This document shows, piece by piece, positions 11,531 to 18,819 of a stretch of DNA of 46,890 nt; positions within the stretch are counted from its first letter, which is position 1; each line of letters opens with the position of its first letter. The stretch comes from Pirellulales bacterium (lineage in GTDB: Bacteria; Planctomycetota; Planctomycetia; Pirellulales; Lacipirellulaceae). Location of the stretch: positions 1 through 46,890 of the forward strand of contig JADLBW010000215.1 in assembly GCA_020847515.1 (NCBI GenBank), in the 5' to 3' direction. Both the position numbers and the translations under genes were made by a program. The notes under the pieces were generated by a model. The model saw nothing but the letters and a program-made list of their open reading frames with translations. It was not told where the DNA came from and made no database searches.

Positions 11531-11620
11531 ATGCGTTCGCCCCAGCCCACTACCAGCTTTCAATCGCTCGCGATCGGCGTGGCGATTATTGGCATTATTA
11601 TTCGGGAGGTCCGGCCGTAA
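11531..11620 (+). CDS. Ile-rich leader peptide of the cimA attenuator
   Basis: A 29-codon ORF from ATG 11531 to TAA 11618-11620. Its middle reads AIGVAIIGIIIREV: six Ile codons and a Val within ten codons (11573-11602). The ORF begins about 30 bases after the predicted transcription start and ends inside the 5' arm of the proposed antiterminator. A ribosome binding site is weak (GGA nine bases before ATG). Such peptides sense charged tRNA-Ile: stalling at the Ile run would expose the RNA that disrupts the terminator. The target would be cimA, which commits pyruvate to isoleucine. Too short to support by protein homology; the case rests on codon content, position and RNA structure. Confidence 0.65.
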   Translation: MRSPQPTTSFQSLAIGVAIIGIIIREVRP

Positions 11621-11665
11621 GGGTTGCTGACTCGCACGTACGATTCACACAAACCCTGGGGCCGG
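11611..11665 (+). promoter_or_regulatory. Antiterminator of the cimA attenuator
   Basis: CCGGCC (11611-11616) can pair with GGCCGG (11660-11665), and AGGGTT (11620-11625) with AACCCT (11652-11657), separated by a small internal loop (GTA opposite GG). The 12-bp helix uses the same bases as the 5' arm of the terminator at 11651-11684, so only one of the two can form. Its 5' strand begins just after the Ile codons of the leader peptide. A ribosome stalled on them would leave it free, while a ribosome at the stop codon would cover it. Confidence 0.6.
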
Positions 11666-11684
11666 AAGGCTTCAGGGTTTTTTT
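11651..11684 (+). terminator. Rho-independent terminator of the cimA leader
   Basis: AAACCCTGGGGCC - GGAA - GGCTTCAGGGTTT forms a 13-bp stem (11 Watson-Crick and two G-U pairs) capped by a GGAA tetraloop and followed by TTTT; the T tract is seven T's from 11678 to 11684. It is the best intrinsic terminator in the window and lies 31 bases after the leader-peptide stop codon. Confidence 0.75.
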
Positions 11685-11702
11685 GTTGGGGGGAGAGGCC
11701 AA

Positions 11703-11758
11703 AGGTCAGAGGTCAGAGGTCAGAGGTCAGAGGTCAGAGGTCAGAGGTCAGAGGCCAG
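11703..11758 (+). repeat. Heptamer array (AGGTCAG) x8
   Basis: Seven perfect AGGTCAG units (11703-11751) and an eighth with one change (AGGCCAG) end exactly at the ATG of the four-helix-bundle gene at 11759. A shorter array of the reverse complement follows that gene at 12166-12190, so the gene sits between inverted arrays. Confidence 0.9.
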
Positions 11759-12151
11759 ATGAAGCACTCAAACCCGATCCGAAGTCATCGCGATCTTGGC
11801 GTGTGGCAGTTGGGAATGCGACTCGCCGAGCGGATATATGCGATTACGCAAGCGTTTCCGCCCGACGAGCGGTTTGGACTGACCAGTCAACAGCGCCGTG
11901 CAGCGGCCTCCGTCCCTGCCAACATCGCCGAAGGCAATGCCCGCGATTACACGCAGGACTATCTGCGGTTTCTGTCCATCACTATCGGCTCCCTGGCAGA
12001 AGTAGAGACATATCTGGAGCTAGCAGTTCGGCTCCAGTACGGCGCACCTGAACACAGCCAAGACGTCGAGGAATTGATCGCCGAGGAGCGTCGCATGCTA
12101 CGAGGCCTCCAGCGTTCGCTACGCTCCAAACTTATCCCCCCGTCGCCCTGA
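11759..12151 (+). CDS. Four-helix-bundle protein of the 23S rRNA IVS / S23 family
   Basis: A 130-residue all-helical protein with the family's hallmark pattern: a short N-terminus SHRDLGVWQLGMRLAERIYA, then TQAFPPDERFGLTSQQRRAA, SVPANIAEGNAR and FLSITIGSLAEVETYLELA. Family members are encoded in intervening sequences of 23S rRNA in some bacteria and as free genes elsewhere, and are related to Avd of diversity-generating retroelements; they form pentameric barrels that bind nucleic acid (family knowledge). ATG 11759 is chosen because it follows the heptamer array and starts the conserved part; an upstream frame from 11624 just translates the repeats. The gene lies between the cimA attenuator and cimA, flanked by inverted heptamer arrays, suggesting a mobile cassette. 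Function here is unknown. Confidence 0.85.
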   Translation: MKHSNPIRSHRDLGVWQLGMRLAERIYAITQAFPPDERFGLTSQQRRAAASVPANIAEGNARDYTQDYLRFLSITIGSLAEVETYLELAVRLQYGAPEHSQDVEELIAEERRMLRGLQRSLRSKLIPPSP

Positions 12152-12165
12152 CCACCGTCCGCCAA

Positions 12166-12193
12166 CCTCTGACCTCCGACCTCCGACCTCTCC
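12166..12193 (+). repeat. Inverted heptamer array (CCTCTGA/CCTCCGA)
   Basis: CCTCTGA, CCTCCGA, CCTCCGA and CCTCTCC follow each other from 12166 to 12193, the degenerate reverse complement of the AGGTCAG array at 11703-11758. The array ends five bases before the cimA ATG. Confidence 0.75.
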
Positions 12194-12198
12194 CCCCC

Positions 12199-13875
12199 AT
12201 GCACATCCAAATCTACGACACGACGCGTCGCGACGGCGCCCAGGGCGAGGGCGTCAGCTTCTCGCTCGAGGACAAGGTGCTCATCGCCCGTCGCCTTGAC
12301 GAGATGGGCTTCGACTACGTTGAAGGAGGCTACCCGCTGTCGAACCCGAAGGACGCCGAGTTCTTCGCGCGACTCGCGGCCGAGCCGCTTAAGAACAGCC
12401 GGCTGTGCGCCTTCGGCATGACGCGGCGCCGCGGCATGAAGCCGGCCGACGACCCCGGCATGAGGGCCCTCGTCGAAGCGAAGACGCCGGTGGTGACGAT
12501 CGTCGGCAAGACGCACGACTTCCACGCCACGGAGGTGCTCGGCGTATCGCTCGAAGAAAACTTGGCGATGATTCGCGAGACGGTCGCCTACCTGCGCGAG
12601 CAGGGCCGGCAGGTGATCTACGACGCCGAGCATTTCTTCGACGGCTGGAAGGCCAACCCCGAGTACGCCGCCAAGACGATCCGCGCGGCGGCTGAGGCCG
12701 GGGCGTCGCTGGTGGTCATGTGCGACACCAACGGCGGCAGCCTGCCGGAGGAGATTTCCGCCCTTACCCAGGAAGCGGCGCATGCCGTGGACGTCCCGCT
12801 GGGCATCCACTGTCATAACGACTGCGAGCTGGCGGTCGCCAATTCGCTGGCCGCCGTCGACGCCGGCGCCGTCCACGTTCAGGGCACGATCAACGGTTTT
12901 GGCGAGCGTTGCGGCAACGTCGATTTAATTTCGGTGATCGGCAATCTGGCGCTCAAGAAACGGGGCTACGGAGTGCTAAGCGTCTACAATCCCCCTCCCC
13001 CGAAGGGAGGGGCTAAGGGAGGGCTTAGCATCCCCCTAGAAAAGGCCGCGTCGAACGCCTTGCAAGCGCCCCACGCCCAACCTCTCACCTCTGGGGAGGG
13101 GAGTCCTCTGGGGCATCTCACGGAGCTGTCGCGCTATGTATACGAGATCGCGAACATGAACTTCCGCAACGGGCAGCCGTTCGTCGGGGCGAGTGCTTTT
13201 GCTCACAAGGGGGGGATGCACGTTCACGCCGTCGCCAAGGCGGCCCACACGTACGAGCACATCGACCCGGCGCTGGTGGGCAACGAGCGCCGCGTGCTGG
13301 TAAGCGAGCTGTCGGGCCGCTCGAACATCATCGCTCTGGCCAACAAGCACCATCTCAACCAGGACAAGGAGCTGATGGATCGCGTCTTGCGGCAGATCGT
13401 GGAGCTGGAGAACCGCGGGTACCAGTTCGAGGCGGCCGAGGCCTCGTTCGAGCTGTTGGTAAAGCGGCTGGCGGGCGTGTTCACCCCCCACTTCGAGCTG
13501 GTGAAGTACAGCACGCTGGTCGAAAGCCGCGGCGGCGAGCCGATTACGCAGGCGACGGTGAAGCTGCTGGTTGGCGAACAGGTCCGCCACGAGGTGGCCG
13601 AGGGGGACGGCCCGGTGAACGCCCTGGACGCGGCGCTGCGGAAGGCCCTTAACGGCCACTTCCCGAACCTGGCCGACATGCACCTGGTCGACTACAAGGT
13701 GCGGGTCATCAACAGCGAGGCCGCCACGGCGGCGAGCGTGCGAGTTGTGATCGAGAGCCGCGACGACCAGGACGTGTGGGGCACCGTCGGCGTGCACGAG
13801 AACGTCATCGAAGCCAGTTGGGCGGCGCTGGTCGATAGCATCGAGTACAAATTGTGCAAGGATGAGCGCCAGTAA
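12199..13875 (+). CDS. cimA: (R)-citramalate synthase CimA
   Basis: A 558-residue enzyme of the LeuA/homocitrate-synthase family that condenses pyruvate and acetyl-CoA to (R)-citramalate, the entry to isoleucine via the pyruvate route. The N-terminus IYDTTRRDGAQGEGVSFSLE carries the metal-binding aspartate and the DGAQGEG signature of the citramalate type; GIHCHNDCELAVANS gives the metal-binding histidines. The C-terminal third is the regulatory domain (HMHLV-type allosteric fold). Residues about 264-304 (YNPPPPKGGAKGGLSIP and following) are an in-frame insertion built on a palindromic repeat (12988-13029). Just upstream lie a repeat-flanked cassette and, further, an Ile attenuator. Its stop overlaps one possible start of the next gene. 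Confidence 0.93.
   Translation: MHIQIYDTTRRDGAQGEGVSFSLEDKVLIARRLDEMGFDYVEGGYPLSNPKDAEFFARLAAEPLKNSRLCAFGMTRRRGMKPADDPGMRALVEAKTPVVTIVGKTHDFHATEVLGVSLEENLAMIRETVAYLREQGRQVIYDAEHFFDGWKANPEYAAKTIRAAAEAGASLVVMCDTNGGSLPEEISALTQEAAHAVDVPLGIHCHNDCELAVANSLAAVDAGAVHVQGTINGFGERCGNVDLISVIGNLALKKRGYGVLSVYNPPPPKGGAKGGLSIPLEKAASNALQAPHAQPLTSGEGSPLGHLTELSRYVYEIANMNFRNGQPFVGASAFAHKGGMHVHAVAKAAHTYEHIDPALVGNERRVLVSELSGRSNIIALANKHHLNQDKELMDRVLRQIVELENRGYQFEAAEASFELLVKRLAGVFTPHFELVKYSTLVESRGGEPITQATVKLLVGEQVRHEVAEGDGPVNALDAALRKALNGHFPNLADMHLVDYKVRVINSEAATAASVRVVIESRDDQDVWGTVGVHENVIEASWAALVDSIEYKLCKDERQ
12988..13029 (+). repeat. Palindromic repeat inserted in frame within cimA
   Basis: AATCCCCCTCCCCCGAAGGG and the following AGGGGCTAAGGGAGGGCTTAGC are nearly identical to the reverse complement of 17852-17891 inside valS. 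The centre CCCTCCC..GAAGGGAGGGG is a palindrome. A second GC-rich piece (CCTCTGGGGAGGGGAG, 13087-13102) lies in the same insertion. It is translated as a Pro/Gly/Lys stretch absent from typical CimA. Confidence 0.7.
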
Positions 13876-13891
13876 GCTGAAAGGGCACGCT

Positions 13892-14218
13892 ATGGCCGGC
13901 AAGCAAGTGCAACTGGTGTACGTCGAGCTGAAATCAGGTTATTCCGACAACGGGCCGGCCTGGATCGGTTGGGGGAGATTCACGCGGACCGGCCGCTCGC
14001 TGTACTTCCACGACAAGATGCTACAAGCCTGTAAAGGGGGAGGCATCGCTGGCAATTTTTTTGACGTAGAGACGGGCGAGGAATATTGGGTCTCTGGTCC
14101 GAAGAAGGACGGACGGGACCGGCATCGCCATGGCGGCGGACCGGTTCAAATCGACGACGATGCCGCCGGTGCCGACTGGAGTGAGATTCGCGGCGCTACA
14201 GCGCGAACAAACCACTGA
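13892..14218 (+). CDS. Conserved small protein of unknown function
   Basis: A 108-residue protein with VYVELKSGYSDNGPAWIGWG, TGRSLYFHDKMLQACKGGG and VETGEEYWVSGPKKDGRDRH. From memory, small proteins with the YWVSGPKKDGxDRH signature are widespread and often carried in databases under an unrelated (DXP synthase) name; nothing here supports that activity. ATG 13892 is preferred, but an in-frame ATG at 13862 overlapping the cimA stop is possible and would couple the two genes. Function unknown. Confidence 0.65.
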   Translation: MAGKQVQLVYVELKSGYSDNGPAWIGWGRFTRTGRSLYFHDKMLQACKGGGIAGNFFDVETGEEYWVSGPKKDGRDRHRHGGGPVQIDDDAAGADWSEIRGATARTNH

Positions 14219-14269
14219 TCGCTGTTCCTCCAGATGGCCATTCCCGACGAAGCCAGGTAGAATTGCATT

Positions 14270-14545
14270 ATGCACTTAACGTCCCTCGATATTCCCCGGC
14301 CTCTTGAGCAGGCGTTGCTCTCTCGGGCAACGGCCGAGAGTAAGACCGTGGCCGAAGCCTTGCTCGACGCCGCGGCTCGCGGTTTAGGCGTGGAGCTGAC
14401 GGCGGTTAGTGAAAACGCCAAGCAGGTAGAGGCGTCGCCTAAGAAGCGTGATTTGTCCTTCCTGTGGGCCGATGGGCCGCTTGAACCGGAGGTAATTGAA
14501 GCGCTCGAAGCTCAGCGGCAAATCGATCCAGACAAGTGGAAATAG
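14270..14545 (+). CDS. Antitoxin-like protein paired with a PIN toxin
   Basis: A 91-residue protein with an N-terminal helical segment (DIPRPLEQALLSRATAESKT) that looks like a ribbon-helix-helix or related DNA-binding start, and a C-terminal tail DLSFLWADGPLEPEVIEALE that could wrap the toxin. It ends six bases before the PIN-domain gene, the usual antitoxin-toxin order. Its GC content is visibly lower than that of cimA or valS, hinting at transfer. The family assignment as a VapB-type antitoxin is inferred mainly from position. Confidence 0.6.
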   Translation: MHLTSLDIPRPLEQALLSRATAESKTVAEALLDAAARGLGVELTAVSENAKQVEASPKKRDLSFLWADGPLEPEVIEALEAQRQIDPDKWK

Positions 14546-14551
14546 CGTTGT

Positions 14552-14935
14552 ATGCGGCTTTTGATCGATACCAATCGTTATAAGGACGCTGTCGCTCGCG
14601 ATTTCGAGGTTGCTGAGAGGTTACAAGCGGCTGAAGAAGTATGGCTCTCGGTCATTACAGTCGGTGAATTGCTTGCCGGATTCGCCCAGGGGACTCGCCG
14701 CGAACGCAACGAGGCCCGCTTGCGTCAAATGATTGAGATGCAAGGGGTCGGCGTACTGGTCCCGGATTTCGACACCGCTCAGTTGTATGGCCAAATAATC
14801 GCTCATCTGCGGAAGCAAGGCATGCTCATTCCCACCAATGATGTATGGATCGCTGCCCAGGCCTTGCAGCATGGCCTGTTGCTCGATACGCGCGATCAGC
14901 ACTTCCGGCGCGTTCCCGGCGTGCAATTGGCTTAG
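14552..14935 (+). CDS. VapC-like PIN-domain toxin
   Basis: A 127-residue PIN-domain ribonuclease. The four acidic positions of the active site are visible: D6 in LLIDTNRY, E39 in VGELLAGF, D98 in IPTNDVWIA and D113/D116 in DTRDQHF. VapC toxins cut tRNA or rRNA and are kept inactive by the partner encoded just upstream (family knowledge). Spacing to the antitoxin is six bases, so the two are translated from one message. Length is normal for the family and nothing looks broken. Confidence 0.82.
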   Translation: MRLLIDTNRYKDAVARDFEVAERLQAAEEVWLSVITVGELLAGFAQGTRRERNEARLRQMIEMQGVGVLVPDFDTAQLYGQIIAHLRKQGMLIPTNDVWIAAQALQHGLLLDTRDQHFRRVPGVQLA

Positions 14936-15015
14936 CCATCGGTCCTCTGCATAACGGGACGCGGGGCTAAACCCCGCGGCTCGCCCGGTTGGCCGCCGCG
15001 CGCTCGTGCATTTCG

Positions 15016-15090
15016 CCCCTTTGCGCCTTTGCGCCTTTGCATGAGAATTCTGGGAGAAAAGTCTCTCGCAGAGGCGCGGAGACGCAGAGG
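15016..15090. repeat. Composite intergenic repeat upstream of valS
   Basis: CCCCTTTGCGCCTTTGCGCC followed by TTTGCATGAGA (15016-15046), then CTCTCGCAGAGGCGCGGAGA plus CGCAGAGG (15063-15090). The first half is an array of TTTGCGCC units; the second matches 4840-4877. Such paired arrays occur between genes in many genomes and often give false small proteins when translated. They lie immediately before valS and may shape its leader. Confidence 0.6.
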
Positions 15091-15125
15091 ACTTGGCAGT
15101 AAATACAGCTTTATTGGCGTTCCAT

Positions 15126-18100
15126 ATGAGTGACGGCAACGGCAGCACCGGCTCCCTGGGGGGTCTTCCCCCGCAATACGACCACCAGGGGGCCCAGCAG
15201 CGGTGGTACAGGTTTTGGGAAGAGCGCGGCTACTTCCATGCCGAGCCGGGGGCCAAAGACGCGGCCGGCAACCCCAAGAAGCCCTACTCGATCGTTATCC
15301 CGCCGCCGAACGTGACGGGCGCCCTGCACCTGGGCCACGCGCTGAACAACACGCTGCAGGACATCCTCATTCGCATGAAGCGGATGCAGGGGTTCAACAC
15401 GCTGTGGATGCCGGGGACCGACCACGCGGGGATCGCCACGCAGGCGGTCGTCGAGCGCCGGCTGCTGGAGGAGCAGAAGCTCACCCGGCATGAGCTCGGC
15501 CGCGAGGGGCTGGTCGAGAAGATCTGGCAGTGGAAGAACCAGTACGAGAAGCGGATCATCGGCCAGCTCAAGCAACTCGGCTGCAGTTGCGACTGGCAGC
15601 GGCTGCGGTTCACGCTCGACGAGCAGTGCGCCCGAGCGGTCCGCGAGACCTTCTTTAGGCTCTTCCAGGACGGCAAGATCTACCGCGGGAAGCGGCTGGT
15701 GAACTGGGACACCTACCTGCAAACGGCCGTCAGCGACGACGAGGTCTTCAAGGAGCCGATTAAGGGGCACTTCTGGCACTTCAAATACCCGGTCATCAAG
15801 GACGCGGCGTGGAAGGAAGGCGATCCGGAGTACGTAACCATCGCCACCACCCGGCCCGAGACGATGCTCGGCGACACGGCCGTGGCGGTCCATCCCGACC
15901 CGGCCGCGGCCTTTGATAAGCTCAGCACAGAGCTACGCGAGCGGATGCTTACGTCGACCGAGAAGGAACGCGAGCAGCTTAATGAGCAAGCGGAGCTCTT
16001 GCTGGCGCGTCGAGCTCGGATGTTGCCGCAGCTTGAGCGGCTGCGCGACATGGCCGAGCGCGGCGTGAAGCTGCGGCTGCCGCTGGCCGAGCGGGAGATT
16101 CCGCTCATCGCCGACGAGTGGGCCAAGCCCGAGCTCGGCTCCGGCGCCGTGAAGATCACGCCGGCCCACGACGAGAACGACTACGCCGTGGGGCAGCGCC
16201 ATCCCGAGATCGGCGCCATCAACATCATGAACCCTGACGGCACGCTCAACGACAGCGTGCCGGAGAAGTACCGCGGCCTCAAGATGCACACCACGGCCCG
16301 GGCGGCGGTGATCGCCGACATGGAGGCCGCCGGTCTGTTCAACCCCGAGACCGACCGCGAAGACCGCGAGATCGAGCTGCCGCATTCGGATCGGTCGAAG
16401 ACGCCGATCGAGCCGTACCTGGCCGACCAGTGGTTCGTGAAGATGGACGACGAGTTGACCGGGCCCGGTTCTGGCAAACCTGGCCTTGCCCAATCGGCGA
16501 TGGACGCGGTCAGCGACGGCCGGGTGAAGATCGTGCCGGAGCGGTATGGGAGGACTTACCTCGATTGGCTCAGCGAGAAGCGCGACTGGCCGGTGGGCCG
16601 GCAGTTGTGGTGGGGACACCGGATTACTGTGTGGCATGAAAGCGCAAGTGACTCACTCACTGCCTCAGAAAAAGCAGTACGTCGGAAGCAACGAGCCCAA
16701 TTGAATGCTCAATATGACAAGTGGGAACAAGACGGGCGCATTTCCAGGCGGATCAAGGACCAATCATGGGGACCAATCCTCGGACCCAACTTCTATGAAC
16801 CCGATCACTACTACTACTGCGTGAACGATTCTAGCGATGGTGAGATCGTCGATTTGTTAGAGCAAAATGGAACATACCTACAGAGCGAAGAAGTCCTCGA
16901 TACCTGGTTCTCCTCCGCCCTCTGGCCCCACTCGACGCTCGGCTGGCCCGAGCGAACGCCGGAACTGGCCGAGTTCTACCCCACGAGCGTGCTGGTCACC
17001 AGTCGCGACATCATCACCCTGTGGGTCGCGCGGATGGTCCTCACCGGCCTCTACAACATGGGCGAAGTCCCGTTCCACGAGGTCTACATCCACCCCAAAA
17101 TTCTCGACGGATACGGCGAGACGATGTCCAAATCGAAGGGCAACGGCGTCGACCCGATCGACGTGATCGAGAAGTTCGGCGCCGACGCCCTGCGGTTCGG
17201 CATCGCCTACCTTTGCACCGAGACGCAAGACGTCCGCCTGCCGGTGGAGTTCGAGTGCCCCCGCTGCAGCGCGCTGATCCCGCAGACGAAGAAGAACCGC
17301 ACGCAGCCCCGCATCGAGTGCGAGCGGTGCCATCAGCCGTTCCGCACCCAGTGGGCCGAGTCGGACCCCGACAAGGCCCTGCCGCGCGGGGCCGTGGTGA
17401 GCGAGCGGTTCGAGCTCGGCCGCCGCTTCTGCAACAAACTGTGGAACGCCTCGCGCTTCAGCCTGATGAACCTTGAAGGCTACGCCAGCGACCCGGGCCG
17501 TCTCGGCCCCGGCGAGCTCCTGTTAGAAGACCGCTGGTTGCTCTCGCGGCTGGCGACTGTCACGGGCCAGGTCACCGACGCTCTCGAATCGTACCGCTTT
17601 GCCGATGCGGCACGGCTGCTCTACGCCTTCGCGTGGAACGACTTCTGCGACTACTACGTTGAGATGACCAAGGCCCGCTTCGCCGTGGCCGAGCAGCGGC
17701 CGGTCGCGCAGCGGGTGCTGGCCTATGTACTCGATTCGCTGCTGCGATTGTTGCATCCGATTGTGCCGTTTCTTACTGAGGAAGTCTGGCAGCTTTTGAA
17801 TCAGGTGGCGCCGGTGCGCCGGATTGAGGGGCTGGGCTCAAACGCTCCGGACAATCCCTCCCCTAGCCCCTCCCTTCGAGGGAGGGGGATTTGGGAGAGC
17901 GTCTGCGTGGCCGATTGGCCGCAGGCGGATACGGCGAGAATCGACGCGACGATCGAAGAGCAATTCGCCGACTTCCAGGGGGTGCTTGGCGCCGTGCGCG
18001 AGCTGCGGATGGCCCAGAACATTCCGCCGCGCGAGCCGGTCGAGTTCTGCGTTCGCTGCGACGAGGCCACCGCCCGGCTGCTCGAGCCGATGCAGCCCTA

Positions 18101-18431
18101 CTTCACGCAGATGGCCAAGGCCGCCTCCACCGCCTGGGGCCCGAGCGTGACGCCGCCGGAAGTCGCCGCCACCAGCCAGGTGACCGGCGCTCGCGGCACG
18201 ATCGAGGTCCACGTCGACGTCAGCCGGTTCATCGACGTAGAGGCCGAAAAGGCCCGGCTCGCCAAGCAGCGCGACCAGCTCCGCGGCTTCGCCAAATCGA
18301 TCGAGGGGAAGCTGGCCAACGAGAGCTTCGTCAGCCGCGCCCCGGCGGAGGTCGTCCAGCAGCAGCGGGATAAGCTCAAGGAGGTACAGGGCCAAATCGA
18401 CTCGATCGAGTCGGCTCTGGCAAAGCTTTAG
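15126..18431 (+). CDS. valS: Valyl-tRNA synthetase
   Basis: A 1101-residue class I synthetase that charges tRNA-Val and edits mischarged threonine. The HIGH motif is HLGH at 68-71 in PPPNVTGALHLGHALNN; the KMSKS motif is MSKSK near 666-670. The CP1 editing domain (VTIATTRPETMLGDTAVAVH and ITPAHDENDYAVGQRHP) contains an extra coiled segment around 260-320. A zinc-ribbon-like CPRC..CERC insertion follows KMSKS. The C-terminal coiled-coil arm is intact (VEAEKARLAKQRDQLRGFAK). Two oddities: a GC-poor patch at 16627-16900 with a large insertion, and a short in-frame palindromic insertion at 17852-17891. ATG 15126 matches the normal N-terminus. The length exceeds most bacterial ValRS (about 900-950) because of these insertions. 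Confidence 0.95.
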   Translation: MSDGNGSTGSLGGLPPQYDHQGAQQRWYRFWEERGYFHAEPGAKDAAGNPKKPYSIVIPPPNVTGALHLGHALNNTLQDILIRMKRMQGFNTLWMPGTDHAGIATQAVVERRLLEEQKLTRHELGREGLVEKIWQWKNQYEKRIIGQLKQLGCSCDWQRLRFTLDEQCARAVRETFFRLFQDGKIYRGKRLVNWDTYLQTAVSDDEVFKEPIKGHFWHFKYPVIKDAAWKEGDPEYVTIATTRPETMLGDTAVAVHPDPAAAFDKLSTELRERMLTSTEKEREQLNEQAELLLARRARMLPQLERLRDMAERGVKLRLPLAEREIPLIADEWAKPELGSGAVKITPAHDENDYAVGQRHPEIGAINIMNPDGTLNDSVPEKYRGLKMHTTARAAVIADMEAAGLFNPETDREDREIELPHSDRSKTPIEPYLADQWFVKMDDELTGPGSGKPGLAQSAMDAVSDGRVKIVPERYGRTYLDWLSEKRDWPVGRQLWWGHRITVWHESASDSLTASEKAVRRKQRAQLNAQYDKWEQDGRISRRIKDQSWGPILGPNFYEPDHYYYCVNDSSDGEIVDLLEQNGTYLQSEEVLDTWFSSALWPHSTLGWPERTPELAEFYPTSVLVTSRDIITLWVARMVLTGLYNMGEVPFHEVYIHPKILDGYGETMSKSKGNGVDPIDVIEKFGADALRFGIAYLCTETQDVRLPVEFECPRCSALIPQTKKNRTQPRIECERCHQPFRTQWAESDPDKALPRGAVVSERFELGRRFCNKLWNASRFSLMNLEGYASDPGRLGPGELLLEDRWLLSRLATVTGQVTDALESYRFADAARLLYAFAWNDFCDYYVEMTKARFAVAEQRPVAQRVLAYVLDSLLRLLHPIVPFLTEEVWQLLNQVAPVRRIEGLGSNAPDNPSPSPSLRGRGIWESVCVADWPQADTARIDATIEEQFADFQGVLGAVRELRMAQNIPPREPVEFCVRCDEATARLLEPMQPYFTQMAKAASTAWGPSVTPPEVAATSQVTGARGTIEVHVDVSRFIDVEAEKARLAKQRDQLRGFAKSIEGKLANESFVSRAPAEVVQQQRDKLKEVQGQIDSIESALAKL
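17852..17891 (-). repeat. Palindromic repeat inserted in frame within valS
   Basis: On the minus strand this reads AATCCCCCTCCCTCGAAGGG then AGGGGCTAGGGGAGGGATTG, almost the same as 12988-13029 in cimA. In valS it encodes the Pro/Ser/Arg-rich stretch NPSPSPSLRGRGI, placed where other synthetases have a short loop before the anticodon-binding domain ends. Confidence 0.7.
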
Positions 18432-18819
18432 CCCCGCCGGCGGCGCGAGGGTAGCGATGCGCCGCGCCCGGCGAGCCGCTAGGCAAGTCGCGGTTCTTCA
18501 TTAATAGGCATAGCATCCGGCCATTGGTGATTGCGGTTAACTAGATGGCGGCGCTAGTTGGGGGAAACTTGAGGGCCCAGTGGGCTCTGATTGGCCGGCG
18601 TTTATCGACGTCGCAGACTTTTCAAGCCGCCAAGCCAGGCAAGAAGCGGGCGTGCCAGGCGAATTATCCCACAAGAACGCACACCCGATCGGGCCGCCCG
18701 GCGGACGGTCTGCCGGCGGTCGCCGGGGGTAAAAATGAGGAAGCTGTGCGGCGAACTAACGGCCGGGCGCCGGCAAGCGTTACAATAACCGTCGATTTCC
18801 AATCGCCAGGAGCCAGATC
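18432..18819. other. Intergenic region, no gene supported
   Basis: About 390 bases between valS and the NfeD-like gene. Short frames here have no ribosome binding sites or recognisable families. No tRNA-like cloverleaf or T-run terminator was found. Confidence 0.4.

Noticed and set aside
14621-15148. Minus-strand protein containing HAKAQRRKGAK
   Set aside because: That peptide is the translation of the intergenic TTTGCGCC repeat; the rest is antisense to the PIN toxin.
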